DNA of 64,000 nt. Origin: Tetmemena sp. SeJ-2015 (Eukaryota; Ciliophora; Spirotrichea; Sporadotrichida; Oxytrichidae). The notes under the pieces are model-generated. The model did no database searches. It saw nothing but the letters and a program-made list of their open reading frames with translations, and was not told the DNA's origin. Made by a program: the position numbers and the translations under genes. The DNA is taken from NCBI GenBank assembly GCA_027382625.1, contig JAJKFJ010022513.1, forward strand, positions 62,001 to 126,000. Direction: 5' to 3'. Below are positions 37,061 to 49,200 of the stretch, in pieces (positions within the stretch are counted from its first letter, which is position 1; every line of letters begins with the position of its first letter).

Positions 37061-37844
37061 TCCAAATTTTTTCTTTTTATACGAAATAATTTTACTAACA
37101 TTTAGGAATATTTGTTGCTGATAAAAATTTATCAAAATAACCATCAATGGTGAAAACATCGCAAGCAGACAAATTCAATCCAAAAATTCAAAATTTTATT
37201 TTATCCCTGTCCTTAGAATGCCTGCTTAGATAGGAACTCATTAACATTTATATATTTTTCATATCAAATGATTTTTTGATTAATTTAACTGACTTTAAAT
37301 TTAATAATTTAATATTAAAACCTTATTTAAAAGTAAATTTACGAATTGAGGCAGGTAGTGTCATCATTTTTATTTATTTTCAATTTGAATTTCTCTACTA
37401 GAAAATATAAATGTTTCTTTTGAGATTCATAATACTTTATGCTTTGAACAGCGAGCCTAATGTAAAGCTTTATTTTTGTCTTATGGATTATATCCTCCTC
37501 CTCTTTCTCTCTCTTATAATTAAAGGAGTATAGTGATGCGAGATTTTTCAAAATTAAAGTTATTATTTTCTCCATTACATTCTCTAATTAAATAAACTCC
37601 TTTTTAACTAATTTTTATTGTTTTATTGATTGCTCTTTATATGTTGTATATTACTTAAAATCTTTGTTCATTTTTGTGCTATTTTAAAGATTTTTAATTA
37701 AAGCGCACTTAATTTAAGAGCTTTATTAATTTAACACTTCAAGAGCATTTACTTAAGAATGAAACAAGAACTCATTAAATAAAATAAAAATATGAGCAAT
37801 ATATTAAAATGCTTTTAAAATAAACTCCGACTTCAATGTAAATA

Positions 37845-40800
37845 GTTGACGGTGGTTAGCTTGTTCTTTCATACGAAAAGTAGAAGTCCTAAAAGGTAGT
37901 ACGTACCCTAAAGAGAGGACCGCCATTTTCTAAATCAAAGAACAAGCTATTCGGATATAAATCATTATTTTCATAAGTTAAAAACTAGAAATTTCTTGAT
38001 ATTTTCAACATAAGGTAAAGTTAAATAGTTCTGCTCGCTATAAATAATATATTTGAAAAGTTATTATATATTTAAAGCTTAATCATAATAGATAATAAAA
38101 GAGTGAAAATTTTAGAATATAAGGATCATAGTATGAACAATAAAATCAGCTTAAATCGCTATACTTTCAAGCTAAAATTAATTTTTGAAAATCTAATTCA
38201 TAGAATCTCTAGAGGAAATATTTTTAATAGAAGGTTGGAATTTGTTTTTTATAAGATAGAACATTATGCAGGATCAGTAATTATACCTAAAAATTTAATA
38301 CATAATAGTGGGTAATGAAAACTAAAATCAAGAATAAGCAGATCTTTAAAAAGTATTAGAGACTATTGGCTCATAAAATATAATTTAAATTATGTTTTAA
38401 AAAGGTGGTATGCAGATTTTCGTGAAAATCCTCACTTTAAGGATCTTAATATAATGTAAGAGCGTTATACTTAGGTACTTTGTCTTTGCAGCCGAATGTA
38501 GATTTCTTTTTGAATATTATTTTCATTCTTAGCATTTTGTCTTTTTTATGAAATTTCTTGATAAAAAAGTGTAAAAAAATGTTCATGATTTGAATTGAAT
38601 AGGTGGAATGTATGAGTAGACATCGTATAGAAGCCTGTCTAGTTATAGTGATCGTTACCTTGTTTATCTTGGATCTTGCTTTGCTTAAGAAGTTCACCCT
38701 AGAGACCTCTAATATAATAATCCATCAGTAAGTGCTGCAAATATGTAATAGATCAGAGTGAGATTAGGTGATCCTCCAAACCGTTTATGAACAGTAATTG
38801 TTTCGAAGTCGTATATCTCCTTCGGCTTATATTTGACACATTCTTTATATTGAAAGTCGAATAGGGCTAATGGTCGAAATTTTAAGGGTAGGCTAGTCAG
38901 ATGCAAGACTTTCGTGGGGCATAAGATGCTGATTCCTCTTTGGGGCAGTCTAGTTAGAGCACTTACCATTTTCTAATAATGCAGGAGAAATATAACAACT
39001 CAAAGTCTTCATGCATAGCCAAGAGTTCTTGCTCATATTTTCCTGTTTCTAAGTCTAATCAACAATTATGATTTTTGGTATAGCGATTTACCAGCGTTAT
39101 TGTTAAGCACACTTTCTCACCTTTTCTGCTGGTCTTAAAAGTAGTATCAATAGTTTGACATGTGCACAAATGCATTATTATCAAAATTTTAAGTAAGTGT
39201 TTTATTTTTACAATTAGGGATCAATAATTTCTACTCAAATTTTAAATTTCTTGATTCTATTTACATATATTTTGGTTGCTATTTTTCTCCCGCTGCCGCA
39301 CCTGATCAGCATTGGTGTATGCTTTTTTGCTGTGACTACAGTGGAAAACTGGTGGAGTTCAATCAACATCAATGAGTGCTAGCGACTGTTAGTTTTTTCA
39401 GACCACAGAGATTCTCTCTCGTCTCTAAATGGGAGTAGTGCGTCATCACTAATTAACTGACGTTGGGCTTTCACGGTGACGTGGCACAACTGATCAAGGA
39501 GTTACGCCTGTGAATTAACTTTAAATCGATTAACTTATTATATGCCCTATTAGGGGTTCGATTAATTCCTAATAAATTAAATCAAATTTACATATTTTTA
39601 CTTATTGTTCTTATAAATGAATTTTAATTTTTTTCTCTAAGACTTACATTTCACTTACAAGATGCATCGAATCAATGGCAAGTTCAAATTAGAATACTTA
39701 TTAATTAAATTAAGCTTGATTTTTAAAATATAACTTTCCTATCCTATTATTAAATCCTTGTGCATTTATATTTTTGCAATAAACATACCAGGTTAATATT
39801 ATAAAAACCATATTCCTTAACTAGAATCTGTTCCTGAAATATAGCCTCTAAAAATAAAAGGTCTTAGAAATCACTTCCTTTTCATTATGTTAGAGCGCAG
39901 GATAATAAAGATATACAATTAAAACAATCTCACTTTTATTCAAACTATTAAACATTAATTTTAAGATTAAGATTAAGATTAAATTTAATTAAAAATTATA
40001 AATACAAGCGAAGTGGTACAAAGATGGGAGGCGAGAAAGGAATTCCAACAGAGCCACTTTAAGGCATTTTAATTTGGCTACCTTTGGACAAATTATGTTT
40101 ACTGAGAAGATGACTATGTGCTATGGTGGCTTAGCTGGAAGAATCATTATTTATAAATTGGATATCCCATTCTCATTATGCCTCAGCTTTCATAAAGAGA
40201 GATGAATCCTATGGAGCAACTAAGCAAGCTGTCAATATGATGGCGATCAGATAACCAAAGTGAAAAGAAAATGCCTCTTAGATTTGTGTTCAACACTTTT
40301 TGCCATTTTTTGGCTGATTACTATATCAGCAGAAGTTGGATTCCAGTTTGCATAAGTTTGGCCAAAGTGAGCTGCAAGCTTAATTCATAGGTCTAAAAGT
40401 TTAAGCCGTGACACGTCTAGTGAATTTTTATGCACAGTAGAATTTCTTAATAGTACCTAATAAATTAAAAAATATTTATTTTTATAGAATCTAATTTTTT
40501 ATTATTTTATGAAATTCAAGTGAGCTTATCGAGCGTCTATACAAGCGTGACTCAAATCCTAGACTTTCAAACCCACAAAAATAATAAAAGATTTGAGAGA
40601 AATGAAGGTAAAATCTATTTAAAATTCATGAAGAAAACAGAAGTCATGTATATATACGAGTTAGATGTATTCGACAACTACTCTTTCAAATTAGTGAGAT
40701 CTTAATTTTTTAAATAAAGTTTTAAATCATTATGATCATTAACTTTTAGAGATTATTACTTCCTTCATAAAATAATTAAAGTAAAGTAAAGTAAAGTAAA

Positions 40801-43800
40801 ATTTTAGGAATATAATTAATAATCAATTTCTTAAAATAGCACTTATCGTACTGAATTAGAAAATATGTTATTATCCTATGTAAGCCTAAAATAATTAAAT
40901 AGATCAATTTAAAGTTTTCACTACGATTCAACCTTCTTTGGTAATATTCTCTAAATTAAATTTGAGAAGATTCAGCTCAAAATTTATTGGAAATAGATTT
41001 AGAAAAATCATAGGTAAAATATACCTTAAAAGAATGGCAGATTAGCTTCTAAAATTTTAAGAAAAGAATTAAATGAAAATCTTAATTCACTGAAGTATGC
41101 AAATCCAAATATACATTTGGAAAATATTTTTAGCTTTAAAGTTAAAATGAACCACTCTTGATTAGGAGAGATACCTTATTTTATTTAATTCTTTGAAAAT
41201 ATGTGGTTGTATTTTCAAATGTTTTTTACTAGAAATGGGAGAAAGATTTAGTTGTTATTTGTATGAATTAAGATAAAATTAACTCTAAATTAAAGCTTAA
41301 TAAATATGAATTACTAAACAAGAATTGAATAAATATGAATTTATTAGAAAACCAATCCAAGAAAATCTTCTAATCAATTTCATCCTTTATATGAATAAAT
41401 TATACTGAGCTTATTCTAACTAAAACATCATATTATGAGGCATAGATAATACTAAATAGACCTAAATAAATTATTTAAATTATTATATGTAATATTATAA
41501 ACTGAAAACTAAAATACATTAATTATTTATAGATTATAATTTTTAAATTATCTGTAAGATCTATTTTTAAAGATGAATGATCATAAAAAAATATTGTTTT
41601 TCAGTGTTTAATAACATAATTGTGAACTATGGGGACACATATAATGAAGACTATAGCATTTTGTAATGTTAAAATTGGTCCAATGATGAGAAAGGAGAAA
41701 CTTATTTAATAAAAAGCCTCAGTAAATTTTTAAAGTGAAAATAAGTTGTGTATAATTAATTTCTTTATTAATAATTATAATCATTCTAAATTTTAACCCT
41801 AAACAGGCAATCTAAAGTCTTCTAGGAAGGTGACCTTGACGTCTGTCTCATATTCTCTGAATTTTATACCTTAAGTGCTTCCTCTATCTCAGATAACTGA
41901 GTGTTAGGTTTCATAGGTTGCTTGATTATTACTCTCTAACTTTTTCAAAGGTTCTGATACCTTGTCTATCTTACAATGTCTTGTTGCGAATTATATTGCA
42001 TCATCTTCACTTTCACACTAGTAGTATTCCTCTGGTTTCATATCGCATTCAAGTATGATTGCAACTATAGACCAAATGTCCCACTGCATTGAACCGTTGA
42101 GCCAAGTCTGTCTCTATGGGAAGTAGCCTGCAGTTCCTTGCACCGATGCTTCCTCAATGTTTTCTCTTCTTACAACTCTGTTGAAGTCTATGACAGTTGC
42201 TCTGACTGGTTCAAAGTTTATCATGATGTTCTCTGGCTTGAGATCTCTGTGCACGAATCCCAACTCATGCAACTCCATCACTCCTCTAACGAGGTCAGTG
42301 AGAATAGCAGTAAGCTAGTACTTGTTGCGCCTCGTGCTGAGAAATTCTCTTAGTGTGATCTCCCATTTAGGAAGGCGAATGGCGATGTAATCATGATCGA
42401 TAAGAACACCAGCAAGATGAAGAACGTACTAGCTCAAGTTTTTGTCCCTCGCTTCTCTCAACACTGTCAGTTCGTTCGCGAACTCAAGACCTCTCTCTTC
42501 CTTCTTACAAGGTATTCGTAAGGGAAGATCTTGTAAGCATACTCTTCTTGTATGATGGTGTCTCTTCGCTTCGCATCAGCAAGGTGGAGGTAATTTTGAA
42601 CACACTCCTCCAAAGTTACAACTCTCAAGCATGGAGTCTTGCTTTGAGCTAGCTGAAACTTTACTGACACCATACACTAAGGCTTCTGATTCATGAACTC
42701 AATCTTCCTCTTCTTCTCCTCTTGCTTCCTCTTTAGTTGAACCTTGTCAAGGTATCGTGCTTGCCTCTTAGCTGGCACCATCTTTAAAGTTTCTTTATCC
42801 TCAATTACGAACTCAGCCATGTGCTTCTTCTCCATGTGTTTCTTGAGGAAAGCAGAGTGAGAGAATGTCTGCTCACAAGTTGAGCAAGGATAGCGACCGT
42901 CCACTTTCTAATGCTTCATTTAGATCTTAGGTTTGTCTGAGTGGACTTCCTTGATGTGCCGCTTGAGGCTGTGAACAATAGATGCTTACTACATACTACG
43001 GAGAGATCGTGAAACAAGAAAACTATCTTTGGAAGTTTCTCACGCGGTACTACAAACTAAAATGCGCTAATTGGCGATGAATCTTTTAATTTATAAATTC
43101 GATTAAAAACACTTCCTACTCTACCATTTCTCATCCAGGCAACTTTAAAATTCGAGAGTAAAGTGTGGCACTCTCAGCATTTTTTATATGAAATTGATTG
43201 TTTTTAATTGACTACTAATACTTATAACGGTAATTTCATATATGCTTGGGAATGAAACTGAACCTTCAATGATTTGCATTTTGTCCGCTTAATTAAAATT
43301 AATTAAACTCAACTTATTCAAACCTATCATATTATAGGGTTCTGAATGTCATAAAAAATAAATCTGATTCCACTTGGCTTTAGACAATTTGGAAATTTTC
43401 CTCCAATTTTCATCCTTGTTGATTATGACATAAGATTTATCTCCTCTGCAAATTAGGAAATTATATCTTTCATTTGTTGAATATATGTATCAATATATGA
43501 AAACTGATAATTGAATCTTCACTTTTCCATGAACTGAATTCATATTTGAGAGGAGATCCAATTTAAGACTCTTTGGATATAAATACAAATGAAAGTAGGA
43601 GCTCCTCCTTAAGTCCATCAGTGGAAGAAAATATAGGAGACATGACTAAAATATAAAATATTTTGATTTTTTAAATATTAACTAGAGGCAATATATCTTC
43701 TATTGTAGCTAATTCTAAAATTTAAGTAAGGGAATACGAAAGGACTTCTAAGACTAGAATTGAAGAAATATTCTAATATTTATTTTAAAGCGTAAAAGTT

Positions 43801-43957
43801 GGCTCTATAAAAAAAAAGATTCAACATTAAATAATTAGAGTTCCTAATTTACTATAAGAAAGATAACAGAGAACTAAAATCAAAGTTAGTAATTCCAATT
43901 AGAACTTTGAGAAATAAAGTAGAAGCTATCATCAATGAATACAATAATTAAATGTGA
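37845..43957 (+). CDS. family X member 4 (segments spread over 6 kb)
   Basis: Segments: GGQLVLSYEKQKSQK with NKLFGYKSLFS (37845-37990), homologous to the first segments of members 5 and 7; PLKIKGLRNHFLFIM with IIKIYNQNNLTFIQT (39845-39950); KIYLKFMKKTEVMYIYELDV with FDNYSFKLVRS (40610-40705); FGNFPPIFILVDYDIRF (43388-43440); and the last segment KQLEFLIYYKKDNRELKSK, LVIPIRTLRNKVEAIINEYN ending TGA 43955-43957. Between segments lie opposite-strand genes (38.69-38.97 kb ORF, kinase 41.9-43.0 kb), a ubiquitin relic and a repeat, so the segments cannot be exons of an ordinary compact gene. Germline interleaving or decay are the alternatives. Confidence 0.5.
38404..38451 (+). pseudogene. second ubiquitin N-terminus fragment
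   Basis: KGGMQIFVKILT then unrelated sequence. This has the same preceding Gly-Gly and the same seven or more ubiquitin residues as the 34.56-kb fragment, with different codons (CAG instead of TAG, GTG instead of GTC). It is therefore an older duplicate and not an assembly copy. Confidence 0.75.
38490..38690 (-). pseudogene. decayed ubiquitin body
   Basis: On the - strand, KQSKIQDKQG at 38657-38686 matches ubiquitin VKAKIQDKEG. NNIQKE near 38505-38525 matches YNIQKE near the ubiquitin end. The middle is not recognisable. Orientation and distance to the + head (38410) are nearly the same as at the 34.5-kb locus (about 270 bp, convergent). Confidence 0.5.
38694..38969 (-). CDS. hypothetical 91-aa ORF
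   Basis: ATG 38969 to TGA 38694, one TAG read as Gln near the end. Reads MVSALTRLPQRGISILCPTK, then LPLKFRPLALFDFQYKECVK and ITVHKRFGGSPNLTLIYYIF. Codon choice is less AT-biased than neighbouring spacer, which supports real coding. The ATG is followed by GTAAGT, so the true start may be upstream with a splice donor here. No family recognised. Confidence 0.4.
39440..39600. repeat. left copy of a dispersed inverted repeat pair
   Basis: A 34-bp core at 39474-39507 (with GGTGACGTGGCACAACTGAT) is exactly reverse-complementary to 47910-47943. Similarity extends outwards through a TTAATCGATTAA-like block on both sides. GC content of the core is well above the surroundings. Confidence 0.8.
40003..40432 (+). 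pseudogene. Trp-rich open stretch with two internal TGA
   Basis: Reads QRWEARKEFQQSHFKAFQFG, then YLWTNYVY, TGA, EDDYVLWWLSWKNHYLQIGY, PILIMPQLSQREMNPMEQLS, another TGA, then KKMPLRFVFNTFCHFLADYY and ISRSWIPVCISLAKVSCKLN to TGA at 40430-40432. TAA/TAG occur as Gln. It looks coding, but the two TGA breaks are unexplained; they could be mutations, consensus errors or unmarked IES edges. Not recognised. Confidence 0.4.
40783..40862 (-). repeat. second copy of the (TTTAC)n element, inverted
   Basis: (AAAGT)n followed by a block whose reverse complement (GATTATTAATTATATTCCTA, AAATTTTACTTTAC) matches the insert at 30.91-31.00 kb in copy B. It sits just after a family X segment (ends 40705). Confidence 0.65.
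41889..42994 (-). CDS. C2H2 zinc-finger / Ser-Thr protein kinase fusion
   Basis: Begins near 42994 with the second half of one C2H2 finger (HSLKRHIKEVH), then a full finger CSTCEQTFSHSAFLKKHMEK-KH. A basic helix (KVQLKRKQEEKKRKIEF) follows, then a kinase domain: EEYAYKIFPYEYLV (possible strand with the ATP lysine), ELHELGFVHRDLKPENIMIN (catalytic loop intact), VIDFNRVV (DFN in place of DFG), GTAGYFPQ, MQWDIWSIVAIILE. DFN keeps the metal-binding Asp. A one-base shift near 42490-42510 separates the N-lobe from ANELTVLREARDKNL. A TGA closes it at 41889-41891. The first finger lacks its cysteines, so an upstream segment is missing here, as expected at a germline segment edge. It is antisense to family X member 4. 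Confidence 0.8.
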
Positions 43958-43959
43958 TT

Positions 43960-45100
43960 AAAAAAGCATCTGGCAAGAATTTATTTAAAAAAATAAGCGG
44001 TTTCACAAAGTTTATCATCTATTTTTCATTTTATAATAGAATTATGATGTTTCATTTTTCTAATTTTCAAGAATCAGCGGCAATTGATTAATTGCAAATG
44101 AAGAAGATATAATGATATTTTAGTTAGAGCTAAATTGAAGCTTTAATATTAAGTAAAGAATTGGAACATTATTTGTTTATCTTTGGCAGTTTTCTATTTT
44201 ATCATATTTTGATAGTATTAAAATAGATAATTTAAATTTGGGAATAATTTAATTTACACTTTTAAATTTGTATTAATTTTTTTTTACGATATTTGAGTGC
44301 CATTTTATTTAAAATAAAATTAAATTTTTAATTATCTAATGAAAAATCAATGCTAATTAGGTAAATTTTGTTCCTAAATCAAATATTTAGTTATAAAGAA
44401 TAAATTTAACATCGATGGCCCAAATTTTAGTCTTCAGTTAGTCATTTAGTGATCAGATATCACAAAGAAAATTTATCATTTCAGATATTTCATCCACTAT
44501 TGTAAAATAAATTTCAAGTACATTCTCGAAATGCGGGTTATATTTTGGTTATATAAAAATTAAAAAAAAATGTTCATTAGCTCATTAAATTTGCCTTTCA
44601 AAAGTGGATCAAATATATCCGAAATGATAGATTTTGTTCATGATATCTGTCCAATAAATGGCTAACTGAAACTCCATCTTTTGCTAAAAATTTAAGCCTT
44701 AGAAGTTAATTGTTCTTATAACTTATTATTAGGAGCAATATTTCCCTATGACATAAATTTTAATTATATAATTCAATATAAAATTTTAAAGTTGGAAGGA
44801 CAAAAATTAAATTATGTTAATTCGAATCAACTGAATTCTTTCTATCATCAAATGATTACTTAATTAAAGATTTTGAATTATTTATTGTTTCATAGAGGAA
44901 AATAATACAATTCAGAAACTACTCGCAATAAATATAATTATTAAATAAAGTAGTAAGGAAAATTTAAGATAATTTAGAAATTTAGAGTCATCCCGTTAGG
45001 GAATAAATAAAAAATTCATGTAACTTACGAAGCCTCTATTTTGGGTAGACACTTTATAACTTTATAATTCAGACCAAGACTTTGTCATCCATACTGCTCC
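43960..45100. other. AT-rich spacer, nothing recognised
   Basis: No conserved coding segment on either strand. Homopolymer- and TTAAT-rich sequence typical of the spacers in this window. Confidence 0.5.
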
Positions 45101-45111
45101 TTATAGGTTCA

Positions 45112-45498
45112 TCAATAGACTGGAAAAATGTGAATAGAACATTTTGTCTTCCTTATCTACATTAATACTATAAAAGGTATATTTTCCATGCTTCGCATAG
45201 AAATTAATAGATTATTAAATGCCTCTTATCTATATTTGAATCTCTTTATTTATTTCAACCTTAAAGAAATTTAAAGTTCAAATTGAAACAATATCTTCTT
45301 ATTCAGCCCTTAATCAGAGTTATATATTAAAATGCTAAAGAATGTCAACGAATTAGCCGATTTAATTTCTTCTTTAGGATCATCAATCAGAAGAAAGACG
45401 GTAATAATCTAATAGATTTGTTTTTGAATTAAGAAAAGCTAAAACTCGAGCAAGTCTATGGTGTTCAGGATATCTTAGCACTCCTCTTTTATATATCC
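45112..45498 (-). CDS. hypothetical open segment, 128 codons
   Basis: Open between TGA codons only under TAA/TAG = Gln. Reads YIKEECQDILNTIDLLEFQL, then ITVFLLIDDPKEEIKSANSL, then KRFKYRQEAFNNLLISMRS. In another frame the lower part gives NFYAKHGKYTFYSINVDKED, which resembles the GDLY-type units of membrane protein copy B. The locus may therefore be a frame-shifted relic of that family. No start codon is evident. Confidence 0.35.
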
Positions 45499-46283
45499 TC
45501 AAGATTTATAGCTGAATTTTTCAACTTAATATCTTATAGAGTGGTCAAATTAATTTTTCAATCTAAAGTTCAGGGTTTTTCTTCCTAAAACTTTAATATT
45601 TTTTTGGGGAAATATGATGTTTTAAATTTACCTATTTACTTAATAATTTAGCTAAGTTAAATTTGTTGCCTACAACAATTGAGAGCGCATATATCATGAA
45701 TAACAGAAAGCGAACATATAAAGACAGACTAGATTTATTTAATATATGATTCCAGCTGCAGAAAAAGGAATAAATAAACATTTACTTATTTTCATTTTTC
45801 ACCTGAAGTTTATCGATTTTTTAAAGCTATATTTTTATGATTGAATATTTAAAATTGGTTGAGATTAAATCTCTTAAATTCAAAAGTTAAATACAACCAG
45901 AAATATTTTCAATCAAAATACACTCTATATTAAGGAAAATTTTTCTTTTCTTTTAGAAAAAAGTCACCATCAAATCAATCACTTGTATAAAAGAGATAAA
46001 ATGAAAATAAAAATATCTTTTAAATATTTCGTTTATAAGTAGAATAAATATTAATTTTAATAGAAATATACTTCAGGATATTAAAAACTTATTGCTTTTA
46101 TATAATATAATTTATCACTAAACTATAGTAAGGTATTGTGCAATTTATTTTAGGTTAAAAAAATAATTTTTAAAAAGTATTATTAACATTTGAAGAGGAT
46201 TCCTTTAGAGTTTAGAATGAAGATAGAACACTTTAAAATAAGTTTTTATCTTATTATGACTCTAAAATAAAACACCCACTTCG

Positions 46284-49200
46284 ATGAGATTAGTTGCAGA
46301 AGATAAGCTTGTTCTTAAATACGGAGAGAAGAAGTGGAAAAAGTAAAGCCCTCGAAAGAACTCAATCGGATATAAACTATTAATTTTCATTTACTAAAGA
46401 ACAACAAAAATATTTTAGATATGTACAAATTATGAAGGATGTTAATCGAAAATGTTGTACTCACAATGATAAAGATAAATTATCACATATTTATAGCAAA
46501 ATCACTAACATAAAATTTTAAAAATAAAGATCGAAAACTTTCATATAATTTTTATAACTTGGTTTTATCCAAAGAAGAGGGAAAATTTATATCTTCGGTT
46601 TAAATTATAAAGATATTTCAGTTCAAGTTTACCAAATACTATTTAAATGATAATAATTCTCAAATAGAGCTCAGAATTTTTTATAAAATAAATTATATTT
46701 TATTGTAAAAAAAGAATTCGTTCAACTAATGATTGAATTTTTTATATGACAGACAGCTATAAGAAATTAAGATCTTTAATAGAAGTTTAGCAAAATTATT
46801 TTTTATTATCAACGGAACTTTATTCCTTATTTAATTTGCTAATATTTATGAAATTGCTTTATTCTTATACATAATTAATTCTATAATTAGTTTTCCAAAG
46901 TAAAAATATTTATAATATTTTTGATAAGCCTATTACTTACAAGATTGAACAAATAAATGGGAAAATATCAATTGAGCTGATATTTATATAATTTGGTTGA
47001 AATAAATTAAATCTTTATCTCTAAGATTCTCTCTTTTTAAATTTATGAATAATAATTTTTGCAAGAAGTAGATTGAAGAAATTGAAATATCGTATTATTA
47101 TGACTACTACCTAGTAATGGTGCTTTCAAGAGATGACCGTGATTAATATGTCTCTAGTAAGTAAGGAAGTTTATCTCAATCACTTCCGAACTAAGACTCG
47201 TCGACTAAGAATTCTCTCTATGCGGCTCCTTTGAAGTCACTTGCGCTGGATTCAGCTTCTGCGCTGAGACTTGGTCGGGGCGCTATCACTCGCTTTAAGC
47301 AGATTGGACTCTCCATCTCTGCTAAAGCCATTCCTTCTCTTCCCAAGGCGTTGTCTGCCATCAATGGCTCTCGCTCAAAGCGCAAGGAGCGACTAGCAAC
47401 AAGGGCGCTCTGGAGGAATTGGCTCTCCTCTTTTGTGCCGCTGAGGTCATGTGAGTATTTTTCGGCTCCATCAGAAATTACGATTCTGCTCTCCAATGTT
47501 TACCTTGAGCTCTTCATCACTACCGTAATCTTTACTCTATAATAATTTGTGCAATAAGTAAATAAATGGATGTGCGAGCTGAGTTCCTCTAGTTGGTTTC
47601 TCTTCCAGAAATAATTCCTCTTAGAAAATAAGGCCTTAAAAATCATTACTTGTTTATAATGTGGAATGAAGGAATTGTACAGTTATACAATAAGAATAAC
47701 CGGTCCTTAGTTCAATCAAATAAAAATATCAGTTTAAATTTACTAAAACTATTTTCTTATATTGTTAAATTCAAGTTGCTGGCCGATATTTTATTGTTGA
47801 AATTTTAATTAAAATCGGAGATTGGTTAAAATAAAAATGGTTATTGAAATAATAATTAATTAGGAATTAAGAACCCTACGGATTAATATTAATCGATTAA
47901 GTAATCACAGCGTAACTCCTTGATCAGTTGTGCCACGTCACCGGGAAAGCCCACCGTTGATGACAGTTAAATTCGCTCAAACACCCTCCGATCTGCAGCT
48001 TGTTCTATAGCTTATCGAAAAATAATATAAGTTTATTCTTTAATCATCTTCATAGCTCCTCTCAGCATCGAGATATGATTAGCACAGTTTAAGGTCATCA
48101 CAATGCTTGGTTTTTATTAAACTTGTGTCGCTTATAACTCTTGACTGAGTGCTCCCACTCAAAAATTGCAAGGATATAAAATTCTTAGAATTCTTCGCTG
48201 AATCGAATGGTGTAATAATTATTTAAATTGGAAACACTTCAACTGTCACTCATTAAATCCATTTAATTAAATATATAAATTAATTTTATTTTCCTTTAAA
48301 TTCTCAGCTATAATAAAAGCTTTAGAAAACTCCATGATTTTCAATTCTTAAAGAGAATCGACAGTAGATTGTTTATGAACAGTTCTTAGAGCTTCTATGG
48401 AAAAATCTTGTTCTCAGAGACTAATGATTGGGGATCAGTGGACATCTATGAGTTAAATATTTACAACAATTTTTCATTCAACAAAGTTAGATCATAATTT
48501 ACATAATTTTATATTATAGCTGAGAATTAATAAAAAAGAGAATTAAATTAAATATTTAATTAAAATTGAATTAAATCGTGACAGTGTCAAAATTAAATAA
48601 TTATTAGACCATTCGTTTCAGCACAAAATTATAAGAACTCTTCTTCCTCGCAACTTTTGCGTGTGAGCGCACAGTCAAAAAATATAAGTAACCCAATTTT
48701 GAATGAAAATGAAATTGAAGATGATGAAAAGTGCGCACTACATATCTTGCTGCTGAGAAGTTCTGTTGTTATTATAAAATGAGAAACTCATATTAACTTT
48801 TTTTTGTTTTCGAGCAAGTTAAAGATCGAGGGGTGTTTGAGCCATTTCAACTGACAACAATTTACAAATATCCATTTATTATTTTAAACAATCACCGATT
48901 TTAATTTAATTTCCTACTCTAATAATAATAATTTTTTTAGGATCGATAGTTGTTGAAGAATATTGCTTCGTTCATAAATCTAATCAAAAATTCTTATTTC
49001 TTATAGTTTTTCACTATCAGTCATTCTTATTTGGCAATATTGTGAAACAAATTTTATCAATATATTTTTACTTATTAATTATGAAAATTAAGCAAAATAT
49101 ATTAATTTAAATGATTAAATTCTTAGCCTTTCAAAGAAGAACCAATATTTCTGCTCTTTTTAATAGTATGAGCGAATTTAATCGGTTAATAAAATAAAAA

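Noticed and set aside
40003..40432. TGA read as tryptophan
   Set aside because: TGA ends the family X, kinase and membrane-protein genes at sensible places; two TGA codons in one unrecognised stretch are not enough to propose recoding.
42138..42353. + strand ORF
   Set aside because: Antisense of the kinase catalytic loop region.
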